Both the position numbers and the translations under genes were made by a program. The notes beneath the pieces were generated by a model. That model ran no database searches. It was not told the origin of the DNA and was given only the letters and a program-made list of their open reading frames with translations. Shown here in pieces: positions 31,536-39,829 of a stretch of DNA of 45,822 nucleotides. This DNA is from Modestobacter marinus (GTDB taxonomy: Bacteria > Actinomycetota > Actinomycetes > Mycobacteriales > Geodermatophilaceae): the NCBI RefSeq assembly GCF_019799945.1, contig NZ_JABGCH010000033.1:1-45822 (forward strand), given 5' to 3'. Within the stretch, counting starts at the first letter, position 1. Each line of letters starts with the position of its first letter.

Positions 31536-31771
31536 GGAGTGCTGCAGAGAGCACGCTGCTCCTCGGTCAGTCCTCGATCAAGTACGAGAACGCCGCCCTC
31601 ACCCGACAAGTGGCATGAGAGTCCTCCACGATCTCGGGGGAACCACATGAAACCTGTGAGGAGGTCGCTTCGGATCATGCTCGGCAGCAGGTCGCCAGAA
31701 AAGTCATCGGCGGCGGGCTCGCCGGCTATGGCGAACCCGCCGAGATGACCTTCAGAGGACACCTGGATCGA

Positions 31772-32131
31772 TCAGTATCCTGAGCCACCCATCGCTGCGA
31801 GCAGGAGGAAGCCGCCGATCACGATCCCGATGACGTCGATGATGAGTGCGACGTTTGACGCCTTCTGCGCTCCTTCGACATCCCCAGCGTTCCACCGCGC
31901 AGTCACCTGGCTGGAGAAGAACAGGCCGATGGCCCCGAAGAGAAGCGAACACACCAGCGCGACGATCGACAGCGCCAAGTAGTTCGGCGGCTGCTTCGCA
32001 CCCATCTGCATGGGATTTACACCGGTGTACGAGGGCGCGAAAGGTGGTGGCGTGGGCAGGGGAGGCGGCGGGAACTTCGGTGCACCAGGCGCGGCGCCGT
32101 TCCGGCTCGGCGGGGGGGTGTGCGTGGTCAT
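31772..32131 (-). CDS. CD225/dispanin-like membrane protein
   Basis: 119 residues from ATG 32131, with an excellent AAGGAGGA about five bases upstream. The N-terminal 45 residues are Pro-rich (PPPPLPTPPPFAPSY). The second half has two helices joined by the dispanin signature: NYLALSIVALVCSLLFGAIG, FFSSQVTARWNAGDVEGAQKAS, then NVALIIDVIGIVIGGFLLL. The AAxV-xxW-aGD-xGA-xAS loop between the helices is the CD225 hallmark shared with IFITM proteins. It starts 41 bases after the TIR gene stop on the same strand, so they form an operon. Function of bacterial members is unknown; membrane perturbation or scaffolding is possible. Confidence 0.85.
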   Translation of the reverse strand: MTTHTPPPSRNGAAPGAPKFPPPPLPTPPPFAPSYTGVNPMQMGAKQPPNYLALSIVALVCSLLFGAIGLFFSSQVTARWNAGDVEGAQKASNVALIIDVIGIVIGGFLLLAAMGGSGY

Positions 32132-32172
32132 GGCTCCTCCTTGGTGGGGTGGGTTGCTTTCCGTGCCGATAT

Positions 32173-33018
32173 TCAGAAGTTGGGATCGTCGACGACCGTG
32201 CCGTTGTCCGAGGCGTAGGGCGTCCAGTCACCGTCGAACCAACGCAGCTGATGCCGTCCGGAGGGGTCCGGGTACCAGCCGGGAGGACAAGCTGAGTCCT
32301 GCTCCTCCGTCGGGGCCTGTACTGCGTCGTCTTCGGAGATCGCCCACTCCCGCTGCACTAGTTCGTCGAGCTCCTGCCAGGTCGCGTGGTAGAGGTCGGG
32401 CCGACGTCGCAGCGTCCGCATCAACTCGAGCGCGGTTGCTCGCTCCCGCGCCCGGGTGATCTCGTAGCGGAGGGAAGCCACCAGTGCGAGCTGGTCCTGG
32501 AGCGAGAGATGCTGAGCGCTGAGTCGCTGCGCCAGCTCGGCGAGGGGTGGCACAGGGCGCGCGGGGGGCTCGGGTAGCGGCTCGGGCAGCGGCGGTGCCG
32601 GCGGGAGGGCGGCGAGGGCTGCTGCGAGCTGGAAGCCCGTCATCGGCCCCAGATTGGTGTAGTCGACGATCTGCAACGGAGCGATGTCAGGCGGCAGGAG
32701 CTCGGGCAAGACCGGATCCACTTGTGCTGGCAGCAGCGGCTTTCCCAGGAGGCGCGCGTACTCGCGTTCTTTGATAGCAGCGTCGGATTCCAGCAGAGCT
32801 GGGGAGACGGCGATGATCATCACATCGCACTCGCGGATTCGTTGCAGAATTCGGTCCCACCAGTCCTGTCCGCCGTTGAGCCGCTTGTCGAACCACACCT
32901 CGTGGTTGAGCGTCTCGAGGCCGTCTTGCAGGGTCCGCAGCGCTGTACTGTCCTCACGCGCATAGGAGATGAAGGCGTGTAGTCGCTTGCCGATGAGCGC
33001 CTGCTGGGGAGCAGCCAT
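32173..33018 (-). CDS. TIR-domain protein with C-terminal DUF2510 domain
   Basis: 281 residues from ATG 33018; GGAGG lies seven bases upstream of this ATG but only one base from the alternative ATG 33024. TIR domain at about 12-135: RLHAFISYAREDS (BB-loop side), HEVWFDKRLNGGQDWWDRI, CDVMIIAVSPALLESD, and IKEREYARLLGKPLLP, where Glu84 or Glu86 is in the place of the NADase catalytic Glu. Then a Pro-rich hinge (139-159), a helical segment (160-225) and DUF2510 at about 244-270 (PPGWYPDPSGRHQLRWFDGDW). Bacterial TIR domains hydrolyse NAD+ or make cyclic-ADPR signals in phage defence. DUF2510 usually sits on membrane proteins, often with CD225-like helices, which links it to the next gene. Confidence 0.9.
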   Translation of the reverse strand: MAAPQQALIGKRLHAFISYAREDSTALRTLQDGLETLNHEVWFDKRLNGGQDWWDRILQRIRECDVMIIAVSPALLESDAAIKEREYARLLGKPLLPAQVDPVLPELLPPDIAPLQIVDYTNLGPMTGFQLAAALAALPPAPPLPEPLPEPPARPVPPLAELAQRLSAQHLSLQDQLALVASLRYEITRARERATALELMRTLRRRPDLYHATWQELDELVQREWAISEDDAVQAPTEEQDSACPPGWYPDPSGRHQLRWFDGDWTPYASDNGTVVDDPNF

Positions 33019-33542
33019 TCTCATACCTCCGGACGCATCTGGTGCCCTGGGTATTGGGGAGCCTTCGAAGACAGGAACAGTCGTCAGGTCCATGGTGCGG
33101 ACCAGCCGGTTCTTCCTGGCAGGGATCCGACATTTTTCATCTGAGCGTTGTCCCGTTGTCGTGATGTGGAACTCGGGATGTTGACCTGGGTCTACCCTCC
33201 GACGAGAACGAGCAGCGCAGGAGGTCGGGTTCACAACCATGCTGGGGAGAGGCATGGTCCGAGGTGACGCGACGAACGGTTCGACGCAACATGTGGGCGG
33301 TTCTTCCTGGGCGGCCCCGTCGGATCCGGACGACCCGGCGATGCCTTGCAGAAAGCGTCGAGCGACGCCCGCCCCGTCAATAGCCACCCTTGGTGGCGAG
33401 AAGCTCCACCTGGGTGTCGACGGTCTACACCTTCGGCGCGCGACGGACCCAACTGGTGCCGCGGCTGCGAACGGTGGCCCTGGCCGATGAGTCTCGGGGT
33501 GCTGCAGTCTCGCGTCGTCTGATCCTGTCTTCCCCGCAGGAG
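33019..33542. other. 524-base region upstream of the TIR gene
   Basis: No gene is supported. GC is lower than in the flanking chromosome. It must contain the TIR operon promoter reading leftward, but I find no convincing hexamer pair. An 83-codon plus-strand frame (33239-33490) has no family match or ribosome-binding site. The right end of the region may contain the left end of the IS630-like element; I could not find terminal inverted repeats. Confidence 0.45.
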
Positions 33543-34632
33543 ATGCGAGATGGTGCAACGGGTGCACTCCGGGCCATCAGCAACGACGAGGGCAACCGGC
33601 TGCTCCGGATCGTGGCGCCGGAGCAGCGGTTCGATGGTGACCTGGCGGCGGGCGCAGATGGTGTTGCTCTCAGCGCAGGGCATGGATGCCATCGGCATCG
33701 CGGCGGTGACCTTCGCCAGCCCCGATCGGGTCCGGGACGTGCTGCACGACCTCAACGCCGACGGGTTCGACTCGCTGAGACCCAGGTACGCCGGCGGTCG
33801 GCCACCGAAGTTCGACGTTGCCCAGCGGGCGCAGATCACGCAGATCGCGCTGGGTCGGCCGGCCGATCACGGGCTGCCGTTCTCCACCTGGAGCCTGTCG
33901 AAGCTGGCGGACTTCCTGGTCGCCGAGGGGTGGTCGAGGACATCTCCCACGAGGGCCTGCGCGTGCTGCTCCGCGAGGAGGGCGTCTCCTTTCCGAGCGG
34001 TCAGGACCTGGAAGACCAGCACCGACCCTGACTACGAGGCGAAGAAGAACCGGCTGCATGGACGAGTTCGGGCCGCGGAACCTCCAGCCCCATCCGGGCC
34101 GGCAGTGGGCCTCGACCGCGGTCGGCACGGGCGATCCGGAACGGCCCCGGCGACGCCGCCGGCGAGCCACCTACCTACGTCCGCACGGGATCCGCCATCT
34201 GCTGGCCTGCTACGACCTGGCCGCCGATCGGCTCCACGGACACATCAGGGTCCGCAAGACCCGCACCGGGTTCCTCGCCTTCTGCCGCTACCTCCGCACG
34301 CTGCACCCGGCCGGGGTGCGGATCGCGATCGTGCTGGACAGCCTCAGCCCACACCGGTCGACCAAGACCGACCGGCGGGTCGGTGAGTGGGCGGCGGCCA
34401 ACAACGTCGAACTGGCCTACGTGCCCTTCTACGGTTCCTGGCTCAACCGCATCGAGGCCCAGTTCACCGCGCTGCGCTACTTCGCCCTCGACGGCACCGA
34501 CCACCCCAGCCACCGCGAGCGGGGCAGCATGATCCGCCGCTACATCGCCTGGCGGAACCGGCACGTCACCGACTCCACACGCCGCAAGATCGTCCGCCGG
34601 GCCGAGACGATCAAACGGCGAAGGTTGCCTGA
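33543..34632 (+). pseudogene. IS630-family transposase, multiply frameshifted
   Basis: Segments of one transposase are spread over three frames. ISNDEGNRLLRIV (from ATG 33543) shifts to MVTWRRAQMVLLSAQGMDA and DRVRDVLHDLNADGFDSL with FSTWSLSKLADFLVAEG, shifts again to VEDISHEGLRVLLREEGVSF, back to TWKTSTDPDYEAKKNRL, and, after a small deletion, to MDEFGPRNLQPHPGRQW and the DDE core: IVLDSLSPHRS with the second Asp and SWLNRIEAQFTALRYF with the Glu. A last shift gives the usual AKVA ending at 34632. At least four frame changes make the gene inactive. Confidence 0.85.
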
Positions 34633-34652
34633 CCCGGCACCAGCCGCCGGGC

Positions 34653-34856
34653 TCAGGCGGTGCGCTGCGCCGAGTGAGCGCCGTCGGCGCAGCCGCACGC
34701 CGTGCACCCGTCGTCGACGTGCTCGCGCTGGGCGTCCAGCCGCTGACGCAGCCGCCGGACCGACGTCTCACCGCCGGCCAGGTCCGTGATCCACCCCTCG
34801 AGTTCTCCGCCGTCCGACTGCTCGTCACGCCGGGCGGCACTGCCCCTGAGACCCAT
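34653..34856 (-). CDS. Small protein with CxxCxC cluster (67 aa)
   Basis: 67 residues from ATG 34856, without a strong ribosome-binding site; the frame is open further upstream into the reductase gene. Helical, charged sequence (ELEGWITDLAGGETSVRRL) ending in a DDGCTACGCADGAHSAQ segment. The C-x2-C-x-C spacing resembles the iron-sulphur tail of SoxR-type MerR proteins, but the fourth Cys and the DNA-binding domain are missing. It may be a small metal-binding protein or the end of a gene cut when the IS630 element inserted 20 bases away. Confidence 0.4.
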   Translation of the reverse strand: MGLRGSAARRDEQSDGGELEGWITDLAGGETSVRRLRQRLDAQREHVDDGCTACGCADGAHSAQRTA

Positions 34857-34897
34857 GAGGCCTACATCGGCAGGCGGCGCGCCGATCGGTACCGGGT

Positions 34898-35437
34898 TCA
34901 GCGCAGCACGCGGAACCACATGTTGGTCGCGTGCGGCACCTCGGTGACCCGGACCCGCTCCAGCCGCACCTGACGCCCGCCGGGCTTCTCGAACAGCCGG
35001 GTGCCGTCGCCGAGCAGGACCGGCGCGACGATCGTCAGCACCTCGTCGAGCTCCCCCGCCTCCAGGCACTGCCGTGCCACGTCGGCGCCGAGCACGTTGA
35101 CGTACCTCTCACCGGCCGCGTCCTTCGCGGCGGAGAGGGCGGTCGCGAGGTCGCCGACGAAGGTGGTCCCCTCGACCGGCGTCCGCGGCGGGTGGTGGGT
35201 GAGCACGAACTGCGGCCCGTGCCAGGCGCCCTCGAACGCGCCCTCCTTGTCGGTGCCGCGGTTCGGGTCGTCGCCGGAGAACGTGCGGGCACCGACCAGG
35301 ATCGCGCCGATGTCGGCGACGAGCGCCTCGGCCTCCGGGTTCGGCCCCAGGTAGGGCCGCAGCCACGACATGTCCCCACCGGGGCCGGCGATGAAGCCGT
35401 CCAGCGACATCGTCACCGAGTACAGAACCCGCGCCAT
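34898..35437 (-). CDS. RibD C-terminal / dihydrofolate-reductase-like protein
   Basis: 179 residues from ATG 35437. Family motifs: MARVLYSVTMSLDGFIAGPG, DIGAILVGARTFSGDD, FVLTHHPP, ERYVNVLGADVARQCLEAG with the NADPH-binding Gly region, LDEVLTIVAPVLLGDGTRLF and the final VTHLWFRV-like strand (here ATNMWFRVLR). These proteins reduce unknown substrates with NADPH and are common as single genes in actinobacteria. An in-frame ATG upstream at 35470 is possible but lacks a better ribosome-binding site. Confidence 0.88.
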   Translation of the reverse strand: MARVLYSVTMSLDGFIAGPGGDMSWLRPYLGPNPEAEALVADIGAILVGARTFSGDDPNRGTDKEGAFEGAWHGPQFVLTHHPPRTPVEGTTFVGDLATALSAAKDAAGERYVNVLGADVARQCLEAGELDEVLTIVAPVLLGDGTRLFEKPGGRQVRLERVRVTEVPHATNMWFRVLR

Positions 35438-35547
35438 GCTCCCCAGACCCCCGCAGGCCCGGGAACTCATCGCCTGAACTCGCTCGATCGGGTCATGTAG
35501 TCGCTCGCCGCTGCCGCCGATGGAACAGGGATCCCTGAGAAGGGCCT

Positions 35548-38268
35548 GTGCGAGAACAGAGGCAGTCGATGCGGCGAGCAGGAGAGCCACGGCGGACGAC
35601 GTCCCCCGTGCGCCGGATGAAGAGGGCGGTCGCCGTCGTGGTGGCGGCGGCCACCGGCTTCAGCGGGGCGGCCGTCATCGACGCGCTCGCCTTCGACGCC
35701 CCCGACATCACCGTGGCCGCCGACTTCGGCGCCCCCGGCGACGGGCTCACCCGCCTGGTCGTCAGCCCGGCCGACGGGGCGGTGACCGACGCGCAGCTCG
35801 CCCAGCTGCAGGCGACCCCCGGTGTGGTGAGCGCGCAGCGGCTGTTCGACGGCTCCGCGCTGGTGGCGACCCAGGACCTCGAGCCGCAGGATCTGAGCGC
35901 CGTCCTACCCGGTGTCCAGGTGGCGCACTCGCCCGGTGGCACGGTCACCGGCGGGGTCGTCACCGACCCGGACTGGGCCTCCTACGGCTGGAACCTGCAC
36001 AACAACGGCGCCAACGCGCTCGGGCAGTCGACCTCACCCGGCATCGACGTCGCGGCCCCGGACGGCTGGCAGGTCAGCACCGGGCGCGGGATCGTCGTCG
36101 CCGTCGTCGACAGCGGGCTGCAGATCGACCACCCGGATCTGCAGGGCGCGCTGTGGACCGACCCGGACGAGCCGTGCGGGCCGGCGGACGCCGACGCCGA
36201 CGGCTACGCCGGCGACTGCCACGGCTGGAACTTCTACCGGCATTCCGCGGATGTCACCAACGGCGGGCCGGCGAACAACGCCCACGGCACGAGCGTCGCC
36301 GGCGCCGCCGCCGCGCGGGCCGGCAACGGCGTCGGCTCGGCCGGGGTCGCTCCGGACGTCGCGGTGATGCCGCTGGTCATCGGCTCGGGGATGTCGGTCG
36401 ACATCGTCGCCGGGGCGCAGGCCATCGTGTACGCGGCCGACCACGGCGCCGCCGTCGTCAACGCCTCCTGGATTAGCAACGGCAACCAGGAGATCCCGAT
36501 CCTGACCCAGGCGATCGACTACGCGCGGTCCAAGAACGTGGTCGTGGTCGCCGCCGCCGGCAACGACTCGGGCAACCGCGACACCGCGCGGCTGTACCCG
36601 GCGAGCCAGAACGCGGACAACCTGATCAAGGTGGGCGCGAGCACCGCGGCCGACACGGTGGCGAGCTTCTCGGCCTACGGCGCCTCGACGGTCGACCTCT
36701 ACGCGCCGGGCCTGTGGGTCTACTCGCCCACCAACGACGGCGGCTACGACTGGATCAGCGGCACCAGCATAGCCGCACCGCAGGTCGCCGCGGCCGTGGC
36801 GCTGTACCGGGCGCGCTTCCCCGACGCCTCGGCGCTGGAGCTCAAGCAGCAGCTGCTGGCTGACACCGTGCCGGTCTCGGCGTACGCCGGCCGGTCGGTC
36901 ACCGGCGGGCGGCTCTCGCTCGCGGCGCTGGGCAGCATCAGCGACGAGGTCAGCTACTCGTTCACCGGCATGGTGACCGACCCGGGCACGGTGGCCCCCA
37001 CGGTGACCGTCAACGGCGACACCGATCCCGGCGTGTACTCCGCGACGCTCTCGCTGGGCATGGAGTTCGGCGGTGAGGTCATGGCCCTGGCCGACCACCC
37101 GATCACCCTGAACGGCGCGACCGTCGCCACCGACGACACCGGCTCGGCGACGTTCGCGCTGGGCAACCGCTCCAACGTCGGCCCGCTGGTGCTGGCGCCG
37201 CAGACGGAGCTGGCCGAGGGCCGGTACGTGCTGATGGTCCAGATGCTGGCCGGCGGCCAGCCGGTTGGCCGCGCCGCCGCCGCTCCGCTGCTGGTCGGCG
37301 TGCCGCCGGAGCAGGCCGAGGAGGACGAGTCGGACGGCGGGACGACCCCGCCGGCGGACTCCTCCGACCCGTCGGGCCCGTCGACTCCGTCGGGTCCCTC
37401 GACTCCGTCGAACCCGTCTGCTCCGGCCGACCCGGCGGACCCGGCGGACCCGACGAACCCGGCCGACCCGGCGGACCCCGCCGACCCCTCGGATCCGTCG
37501 GACCCTCCGGCTCCGCCCGGCTCCTCGGGCCCCTCGATGCCGCCGGACTCCTCGGACCCGGTCCCCGCCGGCCCGGTCGCCCCGTCGACCCCGTCGGGTC
37601 CCTCGACGCCGTCCGACCCGTCGGACCCCTCGGACCCCACCGACCCGACTGACTCCTCGGACCCGTCCGCGCCGGGCCCGTCCACCCCGCCGGTCTCCTC
37701 GACGCCACCGGTCGGGTCCACGCCGCCGGAGTCGTCGACGCCGCCGGCCCCCGAGCAGGTCCCCGGCGGGATCAGGCCGTACGACGGCGCCGGGCCGTTC
37801 CGGGTCACGTCGATCAGCCCGTACCGGGTCTCGGTGGACGGCGGCACCCGGGTGACGATCACCGGAACCGCGATCCCGGCGGGCGCCTTGGTCCTCGTCG
37901 GCGACACCGGCCGGGCGACGGTCGTGCGGTCCTCGACCACGAAGCTGGTGTTCACCGCGCCGGCGATGGCGGCGGGCACCTACGACGTGACCGTGTTCGC
38001 GCCGGACCGGGTGACCTCCGACGTGCTGGAGGATGGGCTGGTCTACCTCGCCGCTGCCGGCGGCACCCCGCCGGCGAACCCCGACGAGTCGGCCGACCCG
38101 GGTCCGGACGACAGCTCGCCGCCGTCCGACGACGACGCGGTCGAGGTGCCACAGAAGTTCACCGGCCCGAACGGCGAGCGGCTGGTCCGGTCGGAGCTGT
38201 TCGCCTCGCTGGGCCGCTCGATCTGGCGGCTGAACTGCTCGGTCTCCTGTGCGGGGCTGGCTGTCTGA
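35548..38268 (+). CDS. Secreted S8 subtilisin-like protease with Pro-rich linker and TIG domain
   Basis: 906 residues from GTG 35548, with GAGAAGG upstream; ATGs at 35569 and 35617 are alternatives nearer the signal peptide. After a basic start and hydrophobic signal (AVAVVVAAATGFSGAAV) comes a propeptide-like domain (about 55-130), then the catalytic domain with Asp188 (VAVVDSGLQIDHPDL), His246 (NNAHGTSVAG), Asn339 (AAAGNDSG) and Ser407 (SGTSIAAPQ). A beta-rich domain follows, then about 150 residues of Pro/Asp/Ser/Ala repeats (ADPADPADPTNPADPAD), an IPT/TIG domain near 745-835 (ITSISP-like opening, GTRVTITGTAIPAGA), and a short tail with two Cys. Likely cell-surface or extracellular. A strong terminator follows. 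Confidence 0.92.
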   Translation: MREQRQSMRRAGEPRRTTSPVRRMKRAVAVVVAAATGFSGAAVIDALAFDAPDITVAADFGAPGDGLTRLVVSPADGAVTDAQLAQLQATPGVVSAQRLFDGSALVATQDLEPQDLSAVLPGVQVAHSPGGTVTGGVVTDPDWASYGWNLHNNGANALGQSTSPGIDVAAPDGWQVSTGRGIVVAVVDSGLQIDHPDLQGALWTDPDEPCGPADADADGYAGDCHGWNFYRHSADVTNGGPANNAHGTSVAGAAAARAGNGVGSAGVAPDVAVMPLVIGSGMSVDIVAGAQAIVYAADHGAAVVNASWISNGNQEIPILTQAIDYARSKNVVVVAAAGNDSGNRDTARLYPASQNADNLIKVGASTAADTVASFSAYGASTVDLYAPGLWVYSPTNDGGYDWISGTSIAAPQVAAAVALYRARFPDASALELKQQLLADTVPVSAYAGRSVTGGRLSLAALGSISDEVSYSFTGMVTDPGTVAPTVTVNGDTDPGVYSATLSLGMEFGGEVMALADHPITLNGATVATDDTGSATFALGNRSNVGPLVLAPQTELAEGRYVLMVQMLAGGQPVGRAAAAPLLVGVPPEQAEEDESDGGTTPPADSSDPSGPSTPSGPSTPSNPSAPADPADPADPTNPADPADPADPSDPSDPPAPPGSSGPSMPPDSSDPVPAGPVAPSTPSGPSTPSDPSDPSDPTDPTDSSDPSAPGPSTPPVSSTPPVGSTPPESSTPPAPEQVPGGIRPYDGAGPFRVTSISPYRVSVDGGTRVTITGTAIPAGALVLVGDTGRATVVRSSTTKLVFTAPAMAAGTYDVTVFAPDRVTSDVLEDGLVYLAAAGGTPPANPDESADPGPDDSSPPSDDDAVEVPQKFTGPNGERLVRSELFASLGRSIWRLNCSVSCAGLAV

Positions 38269-38278
38269 TCCGCCTCAC

Positions 38279-38315
38279 CCGGTGCCCCCGTCGCGTCTCG
38301 CGGCGGGGGCACCGG
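38279..38315. terminator. Strong hairpin terminator
   Basis: CCGGTGCCCCCG (38279-38290) and CGGGGGCACCGG (38304-38315) are perfect complements, 12 bp, with a 13-base loop that can extend the stem. It sits directly after the protease stop. Confidence 0.85.
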
Positions 38316-38370
38316 TGTTCCCGGCCCGGTCGCGCGTCGGACTCGGGCGGGTATCGGCTAGACAGGGCAC

Positions 38371-38901
38371 ATGACCGAGGTGACGAACACCGGCGCTGCC
38401 TGGCTCTCCCGCGAGGAGATGGACTCCGCCCGCGAACGGTTGCCCATCCTCTACGTCGACGCGGTGCCGGTCCGGGTGGACGTCCACGGCACGGTCATCG
38501 CGGTCGGGCTGCTGCTGCGCATCGGCGAGGACGGGCAGGTCAAGCGGGCACTGGTGTCGGGGCGGGTGCTATACCACGAGCGGGTCCGCTCGGCGCTGCT
38601 CCGGCATCTGGAGAAGGACCTCGGCCCGCTGGCGCTGCCCCGGGTGCCGACGTCACCGCAGCCGTTCACGATCGCCGAGTACTTCCCGACCCCCGGGGTG
38701 ACGCCGTTCCACGACCCGCGGCAGCACGCGGTGTCACTGGCCTACATCGTGCCGGTGGAGGGTGACTGCGCGCCGCAGCAGGACGCGCTGGAGCTCACCT
38801 GGTTCTCGCCGCTGGAGGTCCGGGAGCCCACCGTGCTCGCCGAGCTGGCCAACGGCCAGAGCACCCTGCTGCTGCAGGCCCTGGCCCACGTCGGGGTCTG
38901 A
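38371..38901 (+). CDS. DUF4916 (NUDIX-related) protein
   Basis: 176 residues from ATG 38371. It matches the actinobacterial DUF4916 pattern throughout: AWLSREEMDSARERLPILYV, AVPVRVD, VIAVGLLLRIGEDGQ, SGRVLYHERVRSALLRHLEK, a DLGPLALPRVP segment, PFTIAEYFPTPGVTPFHDPR and HAVSLAYIVPVEGDC. The fold is NUDIX-like but the canonical GX5EX7REUXEEXGU box is not preserved, so hydrolase activity is doubtful. Function unknown. It ends in a perfect 15-bp hairpin. Confidence 0.88.
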   Translation: MTEVTNTGAAWLSREEMDSARERLPILYVDAVPVRVDVHGTVIAVGLLLRIGEDGQVKRALVSGRVLYHERVRSALLRHLEKDLGPLALPRVPTSPQPFTIAEYFPTPGVTPFHDPRQHAVSLAYIVPVEGDCAPQQDALELTWFSPLEVREPTVLAELANGQSTLLLQALAHVGV

Positions 38902-38935
38902 CCCCCCACCCGGCCAACATGGCCGGGTGGGGGGT
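38901..38935. terminator. Perfect 15-bp shared terminator hairpin
   Basis: ACCCCCCACCCGGCC (38901-38915) and GGCCGGGTGGGGGGT (38921-38935) are exact complements around a 5-base loop. It overlaps the last base of the DUF4916 stop and lies between convergent genes, so it should terminate from both sides. Confidence 0.9.
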
Positions 38936-38947
38936 CGACGGCCGGTG

Positions 38948-39829
38948 TCAGCGCGCGAAGCTCAGTGGGTCGGTGACGGGGATGCCGGCCAGTGCCTGCA
39001 GGGTGAGCCCGACCAGAAGGACGGCGTAGCCGGTCGAGGCGACGGCCACGATCCGGAACCGGGTGCGGGGGTCGCGGAGTGCGGCGACCGGGCCGGTCAG
39101 TGCCTCGAGGGCGAGAACCAGCAGTGGCAGGGCCTGCAGGGCGTGCATGCCGACGAAGTGCGGCACCCGCAGGTCGCCGCCGGCGGTGGACCAGCCGAGG
39201 AAGGGCAGGCCCGGGCCGTCGTCCGGAGCGCCGACGGCGTGCGCCCCGGCCACCCCGGCGAAGTCGTCGAGCTGCTCGGCGGTCGGCGACGTCATCAGGA
39301 ACGCCACGGCCATGCCGGCCAGCCCGATGACCAGGCCGGCCCGGATGGCCAGCCGCCGGGCGGCGTCGGCGTCCGGAGAGCGCCAGAGCAGGGCCGCGAG
39401 GACCAGGGTGACCACCCACACCACCGCGATCGACGTCCCCATGACCGACCACAGGGTCGTGGCCAGCGGGGACGAGACGTTGAAGTGGCTGGTGGTGCCC
39501 GCGGCGACCGCACCGACGATGATCACCATCTCGATCAGCAGGCCGACGGTGACCACCCAGGCGGCGATCCGGCCCAGCCGCTGCCGACGGGCGGGCAGCC
39601 GGTCGAGCAGCCAGGCCAGAGTGACGGCGTAGACGCCGATGGAGAGGGCGAACTTGAGCGGCTTGATCCAGCCGTTGTGGCCGGTGATCTGCACCGGGTC
39701 GACGAGCGCCAGCACGGCGACGACCACGGCGGTGGCGGCCATGAGCGTGGCGAGGGCCAGAAGCGGCCGGTTGGCGGGCCGGGTGAGCAGCGGGCGGGTG
39801 TCGGCAGTGGGTCGGTCGAGGACGGTCAT
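38948..39829 (-). CDS. Polytopic membrane protein of unknown function, coupled to MerR regulator
   Basis: 293 residues from ATG 39829. About eight hydrophobic helices, with recognisable blocks ITGHNGWIKPLKFALSIGVY near the second helix, LWSVMGTSIAVVWVVTLVLA, and DLRVPHFVGMHALQALPLLV with two conserved-looking His. The C-terminus reads YAVLLVGLTLQALAGIPVTD. Its ATG overlaps the stop of the MerR gene (ATGA at 39826-39829), so the regulator probably controls it. A C-terminal fragment of a related gene occurs at 44450-44563. No family function is known to me. Confidence 0.8.
   Translation of the reverse strand: MTVLDRPTADTRPLLTRPANRPLLALATLMAATAVVVAVLALVDPVQITGHNGWIKPLKFALSIGVYAVTLAWLLDRLPARRQRLGRIAAWVVTVGLLIEMVIIVGAVAAGTTSHFNVSSPLATTLWSVMGTSIAVVWVVTLVLAALLWRSPDADAARRLAIRAGLVIGLAGMAVAFLMTSPTAEQLDDFAGVAGAHAVGAPDDGPGLPFLGWSTAGGDLRVPHFVGMHALQALPLLVLALEALTGPVAALRDPRTRFRIVAVASTGYAVLLVGLTLQALAGIPVTDPLSFAR

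Larger units (their letters stand above)
31129..31771. other. Intergenic region: IS110 flank, tandem repeats, possible small ORF
   Basis: No solid gene between the IS110 N-terminal end and the CD225-like gene. It holds a 21-base tandem duplication at 31327-31368, a third partial copy (GACTATGGGACG) at 31224-31235, and the possible small ORF at 31425. GC content is visibly lower from about 31600 onward. A 94-codon minus-strand frame at 31478-31762 has mixed protein-like character but no ribosome-binding site or family match; it and the small ORF may be remnants of one frameshifted gene. Confidence 0.5.

Noticed and set aside
33239-33490. An 83-codon plus-strand frame upstream of the IS630 relic
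   Set aside because: No start signal, no family match, and the composition is typical of non-coding frames.
37103-37979. Minus-strand Gly/Ser-rich frames under the protease stalk
   Set aside because: They mirror the Pro/Ser/Asp repeats of the protease and have no independent start signals.
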